DNA of 64,000 bases. Source: Rhodoferax mekongensis (GTDB lineage Bacteria > Pseudomonadota > Gammaproteobacteria > Burkholderiales > Burkholderiaceae_C). The position numbers were made by a program, and so were the translations under genes. Positions 42,494-52,319 of this stretch are shown here, in pieces. The notes beneath the pieces are model-generated. The model worked only from the letters and a program-made list of their open reading frames with translations, made no database searches and was not told the DNA's origin. Where the stretch lies: positions 2,257,001 through 2,321,000 of the forward strand of contig NZ_CP132507.1 of NCBI RefSeq assembly GCF_032191775.1, read 5' to 3'. Each line of letters starts with the position of its first letter. The stretch's first letter is position 1.

Positions 42494-43996
42494 ATGACTA
42501 CACCCGATTCCACTTCCCCTTGGCATGCGCGTGCCGCTTCACTGGTCACCGATGGGCGGCTATTTATCAATGGCGAGCGTGTTCCCGCCAAGGACGGCCA
42601 AACCTTTGAGAAGCACTCGCCGTTGAACGGATTGGGTTTGGGTACCGTCGCCCGTGGACAAAAAGCTGACATTGATGCCGCAGTGGCGGCAGCCCGCGCG
42701 GCGTTTGCTGATCGGCGTTGGGCAGGGCAGTCGCCCAAGGCCCGCAAAAAGGTGCTCCAGCGTTGGTCGGAACTGGTGCTAGCTGCCCGCGATGAATTGG
42801 CATTGCTGGAGACCTTGGACATGGGCAAGCCTATCTCTCACAGCCTGGCGGTTGACGTGCCTGCCACGGCCAACTGCATCGCTTGGTACGGTGAGGCAGT
42901 CGACAAGCTGTACGACGAAATTGCACCCACGGCAGACACTGCCTTGGCACTCATCACCCGGGAGGCCATGGGTGTCATCGGCGCCATCGTCCCATGGAAC
43001 TACCCGCTCATCATGGCCGCCTGGAAACTGGGCCCTGCTTTGGCTGCGGGAAACAGCGTGGTGCTCAAGCCCAGCGAAAAGTCCCCCTATACCGCCCTGC
43101 GATTGGCCGAATTGGCGCTCGAGGCAGGTTTGCCCGCAGGCGTCTTCAATGTGGTGACCGGTTATGGCCATGAGGCGGGCGAGGCCCTTGCGCTGCACAT
43201 GGATGTGGATGCTATTGGTTTCACCGGCTCCACCCGCATCGGCCGGCGCATGCTGGCGTGTTCTGCTGAGTCCAACCTCAAGCGGGTGTACAACGAGCTG
43301 GGTGGTAAATCCGCCTTTGTGGTGTTCAACGATGCCAAAGATGTGGCCGCTGCAGCCCGGGCTGCAGCAGGCTCTGTGTTCTACAACCAGGGCGAGTCTT
43401 GTAATGCGCCTACACGCCTGTTGGTGCAGCAGGATGTGGTGCCCGAGTTCATGGCGGCCTTGCAGGACGAAGTCCGCAAATACTTGCCTGGTGACCCGCT
43501 ACAGGAGTCCACGGAAATGGGTGCCTTGGTAGACGCGGGGCAAATGAGCACCGTGTTGGGTTACATCCATCAAGGTCAGGCTGAGGGTGCCAACATTGCT
43601 TTCGGCGGCCGGCGTGTGCGGTCCGAGACGGGTGGCTATTTTGTGGAGCCCACGATCTTCGAGGGTGTGCGTAACGACATGAAGATTGCACGCGAAGAGA
43701 TCTTCGGTCCGGTGCTTGGCGTGATTCCTTTTGCCAACGAGGCGGAGGCGCTGGCTTTGGCCAATGACAGTGTGTATGGCTTGCAGGCCAGTGTCTGGAG
43801 CAGCCAGATTGACCGCGCGCACCGGGTAGCCCGCGGCCTGAAGGCCGGCACCGTACATGTGAACCAGTACGACGAAGACGACATCACGGTGCCATTCGGT
43901 GGCTACAAGCAGTCCGGTAACGGGCGTGACAAATCCTTGCACGCCTTTGACAAGTACACCGAGCTGAAGACCACCTGGCTCCGGATCGACGCCTGA
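42494..43996 (+). CDS. Aldehyde dehydrogenase, PuuC-like
   Basis: 500 residues. NAD(P)-dependent ALDH superfamily: VPWNYPLIMAAWKLGPALAA (cofactor), FTGSTRIG, YNELGGKSAFVVF with the general-base Glu, catalytic Cys in NQGESCNAPTR, and EEIFGPVLGVIPF. It best resembles gamma-glutamyl-gamma-aminobutyraldehyde dehydrogenase (PuuC), and the next gene resembles PuuB, which suggests putrescine or another amine catabolism. No puuA (gamma-glutamylputrescine synthetase) is in the window, so the substrate is not fixed. Confidence 0.9.
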   Translation: MTTPDSTSPWHARAASLVTDGRLFINGERVPAKDGQTFEKHSPLNGLGLGTVARGQKADIDAAVAAARAAFADRRWAGQSPKARKKVLQRWSELVLAARDELALLETLDMGKPISHSLAVDVPATANCIAWYGEAVDKLYDEIAPTADTALALITREAMGVIGAIVPWNYPLIMAAWKLGPALAAGNSVVLKPSEKSPYTALRLAELALEAGLPAGVFNVVTGYGHEAGEALALHMDVDAIGFTGSTRIGRRMLACSAESNLKRVYNELGGKSAFVVFNDAKDVAAAARAAAGSVFYNQGESCNAPTRLLVQQDVVPEFMAALQDEVRKYLPGDPLQESTEMGALVDAGQMSTVLGYIHQGQAEGANIAFGGRRVRSETGGYFVEPTIFEGVRNDMKIAREEIFGPVLGVIPFANEAEALALANDSVYGLQASVWSSQIDRAHRVARGLKAGTVHVNQYDEDDITVPFGGYKQSGNGRDKSLHAFDKYTELKTTWLRIDA

Positions 43997-44016
43997 TCCC
44001 CACATTGAGGTTGTTT

Positions 44017-45318
44017 ATGTCCCAGTCTGTCCAAGCGGCGGCGTCGGCCGCGCACGCCCCTTCTTATTACGCCGCCAGCGGGCTGCCCCAACCGGAGCGA
44101 GCTCCCTTGAGGGGGAGTGTCGAAGCCGATGTCGTCGTCATCGGTGCCGGCTACACCGGCCTGTCGTCAGCATTGCATTTAGCCGAAGCCGGATTCAAAG
44201 TGGTGGTTCTGGAAGCGGCCAAAGTGGGTTGGGGCGCTTCAGGCCGCAATGGTGGCCAGTTGGTGCACAGCTACTCGCGGGACATGGATGTGATTGAGGC
44301 TCGCTATGGCAGCACCACCGCGCAAGCCCTGGGCAGCATGGCCTTCGAGGGTGCCAAAATCATCCGCGAGCGGATTGAGAAGTACCAGATTGACTGTCAC
44401 TTCAAACCGGGTGGCATGTTTGCCGCCATCACTGCCAAGCAAGTCAAGCAGTTGGAGCGCCACAAACAGCTCTGGGAGCGCTACGGTCACCAGCAGCTGA
44501 GCCTTTTGGACGCGACTGAAAGCGAAGTCGCCATAGGCACCGGGCGCTACCGCGCCACTTTGCTCGATCACAGTGCCGGACACATGCATCCACTGCGCTT
44601 GGCTCAAGGCGAAGCTGCTGCATTCGAGTCACTGGGGGGTGTCGTGCACGAGGGCTCGCCGGTGCTGCGCATTGAGCGCGGCGACCCTGCCGTGGTGCAC
44701 ACCGCACAAGGGCAAGTCAAAGCGCGTTTTGTGATCGTAGCCTGCAACGCCTATATCGGCGGGCTGGAGCCTCAGCTGGCTTCGCGGTCCATGCCTTGTG
44801 GTACCCAGGTCATTGCCACTGAACCTCTGGGCGATCGCTTCCCCGAAATCCTGCCCACCGACTACTGCGTCGAGGACAGCAACTTTCTGCTGGACTATTT
44901 CCGCCTCTCCGGTGACCGGCGCTTGCTGTATGGCGGTGGCGTGATTTACGGCGCCCGGGACCCGCAGCATGTGGAGTCCATCATCCGGCCCAAGCTGCTG
45001 AAAACATTTCCTCAATTGAAAGATGTTCGCATCGACTATGGCTGGACGGGCAACTTCCTGCTGACCCTGTCGCGTCTGCCGGAAGTTGGGCGCCTGAGTT
45101 CCAATATTTACTACTCGCAAGGCTGCTCAGGGCACGGGGTTACCTTCACCCATTTGATCGGACGGGTACTCAGCGAGGTGATTCAAGGCCAAGCCAACCG
45201 CTTCGATGCTTTTGCCAATCTGCCGCATTACCCCTTCCCGGGCGGGCGGTGGTTCAGGGTGCCGCTCACCGCGCTGGGCGCTTGGTATTACGACCTCCGG
45301 GACAAACTGCAAATCTAG
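44017..45318 (+). CDS. FAD-dependent amine/amino-acid oxidoreductase, PuuB-like
   Basis: 433 residues from ATG 44017 (TGAGG upstream). DAO fold: Rossmann start ADVVVIGAGYTGLSSALHLA, then GWGASGRNGGQ typical of the PuuB/glycine-oxidase group, and the C-terminal FAD loop YYSQGCSGHGVTFTHL. It probably oxidises a gamma-glutamylated or free amine to the aldehyde used by the preceding dehydrogenase, 20 bases away in the same operon. Convergent with the YceI-like gene only 4 bases downstream, with no visible terminator. Confidence 0.88.
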   Translation: MSQSVQAAASAAHAPSYYAASGLPQPERAPLRGSVEADVVVIGAGYTGLSSALHLAEAGFKVVVLEAAKVGWGASGRNGGQLVHSYSRDMDVIEARYGSTTAQALGSMAFEGAKIIRERIEKYQIDCHFKPGGMFAAITAKQVKQLERHKQLWERYGHQQLSLLDATESEVAIGTGRYRATLLDHSAGHMHPLRLAQGEAAAFESLGGVVHEGSPVLRIERGDPAVVHTAQGQVKARFVIVACNAYIGGLEPQLASRSMPCGTQVIATEPLGDRFPEILPTDYCVEDSNFLLDYFRLSGDRRLLYGGGVIYGARDPQHVESIIRPKLLKTFPQLKDVRIDYGWTGNFLLTLSRLPEVGRLSSNIYYSQGCSGHGVTFTHLIGRVLSEVIQGQANRFDAFANLPHYPFPGGRWFRVPLTALGAWYYDLRDKLQI

Positions 45319-45322
45319 AGTT

Positions 45323-46063
45323 TCAGGGCGATGCGGGGACGACCCGGGCCACCAGCCGAAACTTGATTTTCTCAGTGTCTTGCACCGTCAGCGCCCCCAT
45401 GGCGATGCTCAAGGGGGTGATGCCGAAATCCGACTGGCGGATCTCAAAGCTGCCTTGAATTGCCAAGTCCCTGTTTGTCTCGCTCAGCGTGACGGGCAGC
45501 CGTATCTCGCGCGTCTGGTCCTTGATACGCATGCTGGCCACGACGTCGGGGCTGGCAGCGCTTCCGGTGATGCGGATGGCGCGGATACTGATCTTCGGGA
45601 AATGCTCACCATCCAGCAGGGTAGGGCGCAGCATGTTGGCCTTGGTGCCCGCTTTGGCATCTTCACTCACGTTGAGGGGAAAGTCTTCTCCCTCTTCGGA
45701 CCGGGCAGCGTTGTCATCGACGATCAGGGTGTTGACCGGGACCTCCATCTCAAACCCGGAGCTCTCTGCAGTGGCTCCGCGCCATATTTGCCCTTGCAAG
45801 TCGGCAGAGCTGATGACATGGTTGTGCCCCAGTCGGGCCATGGTGCCGCCCCGGTACACCAGAATGCGCAAGCGGGACTCAGCCGGCGCTATGCGATAGC
45901 TCTTCAGATTGGCAAGTGTTGGGGGCGTGGGCGGCGTCGAGGGCCTTGCTGACGTGGCTTCTGCAGGGACAGGTTGAGGGCCTGGCACGCGCTCAGGCTG
46001 TGAGCTGCACGCCCAGAGCCCCAGGGTGGCCAGCAGCCCCAACAGGTAGCCAGGCTTGCGCAT
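45323..46063 (-). CDS. YceI-family lipoprotein
   Basis: 246 residues. Signal peptide with lipobox LWAC (MRKPGYLLGLLATLGLWAC), a Pro-rich spacer, then a YceI-like lipocalin fold (SYRIAPAESRLRILVYRGG; FEIRQSDFGITPLSIAMGAL). YceI proteins bind isoprenoid or other hydrophobic ligands in the periplasm. It follows the zinc dehydrogenase stop by 5 bases, so it is the last gene of the sugar-acid operon or has an internal promoter. ATG 46063 is preferred over a GTG at 46075. Confidence 0.85.
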   Translation of the reverse strand: MRKPGYLLGLLATLGLWACSSQPERVPGPQPVPAEATSARPSTPPTPPTLANLKSYRIAPAESRLRILVYRGGTMARLGHNHVISSADLQGQIWRGATAESSGFEMEVPVNTLIVDDNAARSEEGEDFPLNVSEDAKAGTKANMLRPTLLDGEHFPKISIRAIRITGSAASPDVVASMRIKDQTREIRLPVTLSETNRDLAIQGSFEIRQSDFGITPLSIAMGALTVQDTEKIKFRLVARVVPASP

Positions 46064-46068
46064 CTGCG

Positions 46069-47076
46069 TTAGCACTCCACGATGGCTTTGATGACACCTG
46101 CTGTAGGGTTCAACAGGTCCTTGAACTTTTCAGGAACGTCGGCGAGGGGCATGCGGTGGGTGTTCAATGCGGTCGGGATCAAACCCGCACGCATGGCTTC
46201 CAGCACGGTCTGGAAGTCTTCGGTGGTGGCGTTACGGCTGCCCATCAGCGTCATCTCCCGTTTGTGGAACTCCGGGTCGGAGAAGGTAATGTTGGAGGCA
46301 ACGACGGAGATCAGTGTGTAGGTGCCACCGTGGGCCACAAATTTAAACCCGCGCTCCATGGCCTTGGGGTTGCCGGTGGCATCAAACACCACGTCAAAGA
46401 ACTCCTGGTTGGTGAGCGTGGCCAGTTCAGCCTCGTCACTATCGCCCAAGGTGACACCGGCACTGACGCCCAGTGCGCTGGTGCAGAAGTTCAGCCGGTC
46501 CTGCCGGCTGTCGAGGGCCGTCACCGCAGCCCCGCGCAACTTGGCAAAAATCATGGCGGCCATGCCAATGGGGCCTGCGCCCACGACCAACACGCGCTGC
46601 CCTTTTTGGACCTGAGCCCTGCGTACTGCATGAGCACCGATGGCGAGAAACTCCACCATCGCAGCCTGGTCCAGCGTGACACCATTGGCCTTGTGCACAA
46701 ATTGCTGCGGCACGCTCAAGTACTCCGTGAAGGCACCGTCGCGGTGTACGCCCAGCACCTGGATGCGGGTGCAGCAGTTGGTCTTGCCTGCGCGGCACGC
46801 AATGCAGGTTCCGCAGGACAGGTAGGGCATCACGTACACGGTGTCGCCGGCTTGCAGCGCGCCGCCCTCGGGCGCTTCCTCCACAATCCCTGAGAGCTCA
46901 TGCCCCATTACGCGGGGGTAGTTCAGATAGGGCTGGTTGCCGGTGAAGATGTGCAGGTCGGTGCCGCATACGCCCACGCGTTTCACGCGCAGCAGCACCT
47001 CGCCTTCCGCACGCTCTGGCTTGGGGGTGTCATGGGCACGCAGGGTGCCGGGGGTTTCGCAAACAACGGTCAACAT
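46069..47076 (-). CDS. Zinc-dependent alcohol/polyol dehydrogenase (MDR family)
   Basis: 335 residues from ATG 47076. Medium-chain dehydrogenase: catalytic zinc site in RVGVCGTDLH and VMGHELSG, structural zinc cysteines CGTCIACRAGKTNC, nucleotide-binding VLVVGAGPIGMAAMIFAK. It resembles sorbitol/threonine/galactonate-type dehydrogenases. In this operon it likely oxidises a sugar alcohol or sugar acid; exact substrate unknown. Lies 16 bases after kdgK. Confidence 0.88.
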   Translation of the reverse strand: MLTVVCETPGTLRAHDTPKPERAEGEVLLRVKRVGVCGTDLHIFTGNQPYLNYPRVMGHELSGIVEEAPEGGALQAGDTVYVMPYLSCGTCIACRAGKTNCCTRIQVLGVHRDGAFTEYLSVPQQFVHKANGVTLDQAAMVEFLAIGAHAVRRAQVQKGQRVLVVGAGPIGMAAMIFAKLRGAAVTALDSRQDRLNFCTSALGVSAGVTLGDSDEAELATLTNQEFFDVVFDATGNPKAMERGFKFVAHGGTYTLISVVASNITFSDPEFHKREMTLMGSRNATTEDFQTVLEAMRAGLIPTALNTHRMPLADVPEKFKDLLNPTAGVIKAIVEC

Positions 47077-47092
47077 GTCGATTTCCTCGGGT

Positions 47093-48052
47093 TTATTCCA
47101 GATTCTGTGCCATGAGTTCAGCGCGGGTGGGCAGGCCTTCCATGTCCCCCACCACCTGCAGGGCGCGTGAAGCAATCCAGTTGGCGCGGCGCAAAGCGCG
47201 TTGCCAGCTCAAGCCTTCCAGCTGTGCGCTGATGATGCCCACGGCAAAGGCATCACCGGCACCCACGGTGTCGACTACCACGGGCACGGTTACGCCGGGT
47301 ACATGGCCTTGCTCGCCGGCAGCGGTGCGGAAGTAGGCGCCTTGCGCCCCCTGCTTGATCACTACCGCTTTTGCGCCCCTGTCCAGGTACCACGCCGCCA
47401 TGTCGGCCGGAGTGTTTTGCCCGGTCAGCAGTTTGCCTTCGTCGATTCCCGGCAGCACCCAATCCGCATGGCGGGCCAGGTCGTTGAGGGTGTCGCGCAT
47501 GGTGGCGGTATCAGGCCACAAGCTGGGGCGCAGGTTGGGGTCAAACGACACGCTGCGCCCAGCGGCGCGCAGGATTTGCATGGCGTGGGCCACCAGCTCG
47601 CGGGCGGCCGGTGACAGGGCCGGTGTGATGCCCGTAGTGTGCACATGCCGCGCGCGCAGGGCGTAGTCGGTGCTGAGGTGCCCCACGCTGAGTTGGCTGG
47701 CGGCGGAGCCGCGCCGGTAGTACTCGATGGACGGGTCGCTGCCATCGACGCTGCGCGACTTGAGCATGAAACCGGTGGAGCGTTGCAGGTCGGTCTCGAC
47801 CTGGGACGTGTCCACACCTTCGGCCTCGACGGTCTTGCGCACATAGCTGCCAAACGAATCGGCCCCCAGTCGGCTTACCCAACCGACTTTGAAACCCAGA
47901 CGGGCCAGGCCGATGGCTACATTGGTGTCGGCCCCCGCAATGCGTTTGGTGAAACTCTGCACCCCGGCCAGTGGGCCGGGCTCTTGGGCGACCAGCAGCG
48001 CCATGGTTTCGCCCATGGACAGCACGTCCAGTGCTTCAGGCTTAGTGCTCAC
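47093..48052 (-). CDS. kdgK: 2-dehydro-3-deoxygluconokinase (PfkB family)
   Basis: 319 residues. Phosphorylates 2-keto-3-deoxygluconate to KDPG, joining hexuronate breakdown to the Entner-Doudoroff route. PfkB signatures: GADTNVAIGLARLG near the N-terminus and DTVGAGDAFAVGI with the catalytic Asp. GTG start at 48052 overlaps the preceding stop (GTGA). Function supported by ManD and UxaA upstream, both of which make its substrate. No KDPG aldolase gene is in the window. Confidence 0.9.
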   Translation of the reverse strand: MSTKPEALDVLSMGETMALLVAQEPGPLAGVQSFTKRIAGADTNVAIGLARLGFKVGWVSRLGADSFGSYVRKTVEAEGVDTSQVETDLQRSTGFMLKSRSVDGSDPSIEYYRRGSAASQLSVGHLSTDYALRARHVHTTGITPALSPAARELVAHAMQILRAAGRSVSFDPNLRPSLWPDTATMRDTLNDLARHADWVLPGIDEGKLLTGQNTPADMAAWYLDRGAKAVVIKQGAQGAYFRTAAGEQGHVPGVTVPVVVDTVGAGDAFAVGIISAQLEGLSWQRALRRANWIASRALQVVGDMEGLPTRAELMAQNLE

Positions 48053-49557
48053 GCTGTGAGCTCCCCACGATTGACCGCTTCCAGGGTGGCTGCGACGCCG
48101 ACCGTTTGTAGCGATTGCAACAGCAGAATCAAGGCGGCGGTGAGCGTGGCGTTACCAGCCAAGTCGCCGAACACCGGCGCATAGGCCAGCATGGCGTCTA
48201 CCGATTGCGTGTTCACGCCCTGACTGAGGTTCTGTTGGTAGAGAGTGCAGAGTGCCTCCGCATGCGGGTCGTCAATGCGGTAGGCCTGACCCTGTTCGTC
48301 CACACCTCGAAGGTAGTGCATCCAGGTGGCTAGACCTAAGGCCATGCGTGTGACGGGTAGTTGACGTGCAAGGCGATCGCGCAGCGTGCCCAGCAGGCGC
48401 TGGGGCAGCTTTTGTGAGCCGTCCATGGCGATCTGGTGGGTACGGTGGGCCAGGGCGGGGTTGGCATAGCGGGCCAACAGATTGTGGCGGTAGGTGGCTA
48501 CATCCAAGCCGGGCAAAGCGGGCAGGGTGGGTTCAATCTCGTCACGCATCAGCGCTTCGATGTGGCTGCGCAGGGCGGGCTGTGCAATGGCCTTGTCCAC
48601 CGTCTGCCAGCCAGCCATCGCGCCCAGGTAGGCGAGGCTGGAATGGGTGCCGTTCACCATGCGCAGCTTGAGTCGCTCAAAGGGCTCGGCATCGGGCACA
48701 AAGCGCGCACCGCCCAATGTCCAGTCCGGGCGGTCTGCCGCAAACTCGTCTTCAATCGCCCAGTCAAAAAACGGCTCGCCCAGCACGGGCCAGGCATCCG
48801 CGCAGCCCAGCGCAGCGCTCACCGCGGCACGATCAGCATCGGTGGTTTTGGGCACGATGCGGTCCACCATGGAGCATGGAAAACAGCACTGGCGCTCTAT
48901 CCATAAGGATAGTTTGCTATCAATTTCTTCAGCAAACCGCAGCACGGCAGCACGCAGCACACGCCCGTTGGCCGGCAGGTTGTCCAGTGACATCAGCGTC
49001 AACGGGCCGTGGCCCAGTGTGTGGCGCAGTTGCAAACCATAGACCAGCATGCCTATGGCAGAGCGGGGTGCTTGCGGGTGGGCCAGGTCATGGACGATAT
49101 CCGGATGGTCCAAGCGCAAGGCGCCGGTAGCCGGGTCATGGCAGTAGCCTTTCTCGGTCACCGTCAGGCTCACGATCCGGGTGTCGGGGGCCGCGATGTG
49201 TTCAAGCACCGCTTGTGGGTTTTCGGGGGCGACCAGCAGGCGCAGCACCGCGCCAATCACCTGCAGGCGCTGGCGGGGCTGGCCCTGGGCGTCCGCATCC
49301 CGAATGGCCAGTGTGTAAAGCCCGTCCTGAGGTGCAAGGGCATCGCGCGTATCGGGCTGGCGCAGGGACACGCCGGCAATGCCCCAACGCATATCGCCGG
49401 CGGCTATGGCGGCTTCCGTGGCAGCCGCCATGTGGGCGCGCATGAAAGCGCCAATGCCCAAATGCACGATGCCGGTTTTCAGCGCCCGGCGGTCGTAGGC
49501 CGGGCGGGCCACGGAGGCTGGCAGGGCTGCGAGCGTGGTGTCATTCAATCGGTTCAT
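48049..49557 (-). CDS. uxuB: Fructuronate reductase / mannitol dehydrogenase family
   Basis: 502 residues from ATG 49557; ATG 49566, overlapping the manD stop as TGATG, is an equally possible start. Long-chain mannitol dehydrogenase family: GIVHLGIGAFMRAH (NAD site), PCSMVDRIVP, and the active-site region KLRMVNGTHSSLAYLG. Context with ManD and KdgK points to D-fructuronate reduction to D-mannonate (UxuB); mannitol or arabinitol dehydrogenase are alternatives. A short AT-rich stretch (48885-48938) weakly resembles the dispersed repeat. Confidence 0.85.
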   Translation of the reverse strand: MNRLNDTTLAALPASVARPAYDRRALKTGIVHLGIGAFMRAHMAAATEAAIAAGDMRWGIAGVSLRQPDTRDALAPQDGLYTLAIRDADAQGQPRQRLQVIGAVLRLLVAPENPQAVLEHIAAPDTRIVSLTVTEKGYCHDPATGALRLDHPDIVHDLAHPQAPRSAIGMLVYGLQLRHTLGHGPLTLMSLDNLPANGRVLRAAVLRFAEEIDSKLSLWIERQCCFPCSMVDRIVPKTTDADRAAVSAALGCADAWPVLGEPFFDWAIEDEFAADRPDWTLGGARFVPDAEPFERLKLRMVNGTHSSLAYLGAMAGWQTVDKAIAQPALRSHIEALMRDEIEPTLPALPGLDVATYRHNLLARYANPALAHRTHQIAMDGSQKLPQRLLGTLRDRLARQLPVTRMALGLATWMHYLRGVDEQGQAYRIDDPHAEALCTLYQQNLSQGVNTQSVDAMLAYAPVFGDLAGNATLTAALILLLQSLQTVGVAATLEAVNRGELTA

Positions 49558-49565
49558 ATCCCGCA

Positions 49566-50777
49566 TCACCAGTTGGTCAGCGTACCGTCGTGTTGCAGCC
49601 GGTTGACCGGCAGGTAGGCGCGTTTGTACGGGTACTTGGCCGCCAGTTCCTCGTCAATCGTCACGCCATGGCCGGGTGCCTCGCCGGGGTGCATGAAGCC
49701 GTCCTTGAAGCTGTAGGCGTGGGGGAACACGGCATCCGTTTCGTCGGTGTGGCGCATGTATTCCTGGATGCCAAAGTTGGGTACCCAGAGGTCAAAGTTG
49801 AGCGCTGCGCCCATGCACACCGGCGACAAATCGGTGGCCCCGTGCGAACCGGTGCGCACCTGGTAAAGCGCCGCCAGGTCGGCGATGCGGCGTAGGTGGG
49901 TGATGCCCCCGGCATGGACCACCGTGGTGCGGATGTAGTCGATCAGCTGGTTCTCGATCAGGTCCTTGCAGTCCCAGATGGTGTTGAAAATCTCGCCCAC
50001 CGCCAGCGGCGTGGTGGTGTGCTGGCGGATCAGGCGGAAGGCTTCCTGGTTTTCGGCAGGTGTGGCGTCTTCCATCCAGAACAGGCGGTAGGGCTCCAGG
50101 TCCTTGCCCAAGCGGCCGGCTTCAATCGGGGTAAGTCGGTGGTGCACATCATGCAGCAGGTGGATGTCCGGGCCCACGGCAGCGCGCACTTTGTCGAACA
50201 ACTCGGGCGTGTGGCGCAGGTACTTCTCGGTGGACCAGTCGTGCTCGCTGGGCAGGTCGGCATCGGCAGGTTCGTAGAACATGGTGCCGCGGCCCACGCC
50301 GTACACCTTCTCCAGGCCGGGCACGCCGCTTTGGGCGCGGATGGCCTTGTAGCCCATCTCTTTGTAGCGCAGCACTTCTTCCACGGTTTGCGTGATGTCT
50401 TTGCCGTTGGCATGGCCGTAGACCATGACACCAGTGCGGCTCTTGCCGCCCAGCAACTGGTACAGCGGCATGTTGGCGGCCTTGGCCTTGATGTCCCACA
50501 GGGCGGTGTCCACGCCGGCAATGGCGCTCATGGTGACCGGGCCGCGGCGCCAGTAGGCACCTTTGTAGAGGTACTGCCAGATGTCTTCAATCTGCTGCGG
50601 GTCGCGGCCTATCAGGCAGGGAATGACGTGCTCGGTCAGGTAGCTGGCTACGGCCAGCTCGCGACCGTTGAGCGTCGCATCGCCGATGCCGGTCAGGCCC
50701 TCATCGGTTTCGATTTTCAGGGTGACAAAGTTGCGACTCGGTGCGCAAATGATGACTTTGGCGGAAATGATTTTCAT
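49566..50777 (-). CDS. manD: D-mannonate dehydratase, enolase superfamily (ManD/RspA)
   Basis: 403 residues. Converts D-mannonate to 2-keto-3-deoxygluconate. Enolase-superfamily metal ligands appear in [24 protein letters not shown] and [11 protein letters not shown]; the VHHRL and SGVPG features fit high-activity ManD enzymes. RspA-type annotation (starvation sensing) is the older name for the same group. Lies between uxaA (18 bases) and the reductase (overlap). Confidence 0.93.
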   Translation of the reverse strand: MKIISAKVIICAPSRNFVTLKIETDEGLTGIGDATLNGRELAVASYLTEHVIPCLIGRDPQQIEDIWQYLYKGAYWRRGPVTMSAIAGVDTALWDIKAKAANMPLYQLLGGKSRTGVMVYGHANGKDITQTVEEVLRYKEMGYKAIRAQSGVPGLEKVYGVGRGTMFYEPADADLPSEHDWSTEKYLRHTPELFDKVRAAVGPDIHLLHDVHHRLTPIEAGRLGKDLEPYRLFWMEDATPAENQEAFRLIRQHTTTPLAVGEIFNTIWDCKDLIENQLIDYIRTTVVHAGGITHLRRIADLAALYQVRTGSHGATDLSPVCMGAALNFDLWVPNFGIQEYMRHTDETDAVFPHAYSFKDGFMHPGEAPGHGVTIDEELAAKYPYKRAYLPVNRLQHDGTLTNW

Positions 50778-50795
50778 GGGGTTCGGGAATGAGGT

Positions 50796-52319
50796 TTACA
50801 TCACGGCGCCTAGCGCCCAGGGTACAAATTCGTTCTGGCCGTAGCCATGCAGCTCGCTCTTGGTCTTGCGGCCCGAGGCTGCGGCCAGCATCTCCTGAAA
50901 AATGCGCTCGCCCAATTGCTCCACGGTCTCGCTGCCGTCGATCACGGTGCCGCAGTTGATGTCCATGTCTTCTTCCTGTTTGGCCCACAGCGCGTTGTTG
51001 GTGGCCAGCTTGAGCGAGGGTGAAGGTGCGCAGCCGTAGGCCGAGCCCCGGCCGGTGGTAAAGCAAATCAGGTTCGCACCACCCGCCACCTGGCCGGTGG
51101 CGGACACGGGGTCGTAGCCCGGTGTGTCCATGTAGACAAAGCCTTTGGCCGTGATGGGCTGGGCGTATTCGTACACATCGACCATGGGTGTAGTGCCACC
51201 TTTAGCGATCGCGCCCAAAGACTTTTCAAGAATGGTCGTGAGGCCGCCTGCCTTGTTACCCGCCGAGGGGTTGTTGTCCATCTCCGCGTGGTGGCGGGCG
51301 CAGTAATCGGTCCACCACTGCAAGCGGGCCTCTAACTTGTCGGCCACGGCTTGCGATACCGCGCGCTGCAGCAGCAGGTGTTCGCCGCCATAAATTTCGG
51401 GCGTTTCAGACAATACTGCCGTGCCGCCATGGCGCACCAGCAGGTCTACCGCCGCGCCCAAGCCGGGGTTGGCACTGATGCCAGAGTAGCCGTCTGAGCC
51501 GCCGCACTGCAAGCCCACGACGAGGTGGCTGGCGGGCACTGGCTCGCGCTTGACCGCGTTGGCCTCGGGCAACAAGCCTTTGACGACCTCAATGCCCCGG
51601 GTCACGCTCTTGGCGGTGCCGCCGGTGTCCTGGATGCTGAAGGTCACCAGCTTGGCGCCTTCGCGCAAGCTTTCTTGCGCCAGCAGGCCCTGAATCTGGT
51701 TGGTCTCGCAGCCCAGGCCCACCACAATCACGGCCGCAAAGTTGGCGTGACGGGCGTAGCCGGCCAGGGTACGACGCAGCACCTGCAGGCCTTCGCCCTC
51801 GCTGTCGGTGGCGCAACCGGCGCCGTGGGTCAAGGCCACGATGCCATCCACATTCGGGAAGGCGGCCAATGCTTCGGGGTGGATGTCGCGGCGGAAGTGG
51901 TCCGCAATCGCGCGGGCCACGGTGGCCGAGCAGTTCACGCTGGTCAGCACGCCGATGTAGTTGCGCGTTGCAACACGCCCATCACCACGCTTTATGCCTT
52001 CAAACGTGGCCGGAGTGTCCACATAGGCTACGGGCCGCACATCGCCTCCCACGGCGTGGCCGCGGTCAAAGCGGCTGAATGCGAGGTTGTGGGTGTGCAC
52101 ATGCTGGCCCGCAGCTATGGGCTGCGTGGCGGTGCCGATGATCTGGTTGTAGCGCCGCACCGGTTCGCCCGCCGCAATGGCGCGCACCGCCACCTTGTGG
52201 CCCGGCGGAATCAGTCCGGAGATGGTGATGCCTTCCGAGTCGAGGCGAGTGCCGCCCAGCAACTGCTGCCGGGCGATCACCACATCGTCCGCCGGGTGAA
52301 TGCGAATGACCGGGTTCAT
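50796..52319 (-). CDS. uxaA: Altronate dehydratase (UxaA family)
   Basis: 507 residues from ATG 52319. N-terminal SAF domain (about 1-85, IPPGHKVAVRAIAAGEPVRRY) and C-terminal iron-dependent dehydratase domain (THGAGCATDSEGE; VVGLGCETNQI; GLQCGGSDGYSGISANP; FTTGRGSAYGCAPSPSLKL). Makes 2-keto-3-deoxygluconate from D-altronate; galactarate or L-altro/gluconate forms of the family are possible. Start overlaps the TRAP subunit stop (ATGA). Confidence 0.92.
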   Translation of the reverse strand: MNPVIRIHPADDVVIARQQLLGGTRLDSEGITISGLIPPGHKVAVRAIAAGEPVRRYNQIIGTATQPIAAGQHVHTHNLAFSRFDRGHAVGGDVRPVAYVDTPATFEGIKRGDGRVATRNYIGVLTSVNCSATVARAIADHFRRDIHPEALAAFPNVDGIVALTHGAGCATDSEGEGLQVLRRTLAGYARHANFAAVIVVGLGCETNQIQGLLAQESLREGAKLVTFSIQDTGGTAKSVTRGIEVVKGLLPEANAVKREPVPASHLVVGLQCGGSDGYSGISANPGLGAAVDLLVRHGGTAVLSETPEIYGGEHLLLQRAVSQAVADKLEARLQWWTDYCARHHAEMDNNPSAGNKAGGLTTILEKSLGAIAKGGTTPMVDVYEYAQPITAKGFVYMDTPGYDPVSATGQVAGGANLICFTTGRGSAYGCAPSPSLKLATNNALWAKQEEDMDINCGTVIDGSETVEQLGERIFQEMLAAASGRKTKSELHGYGQNEFVPWALGAVM

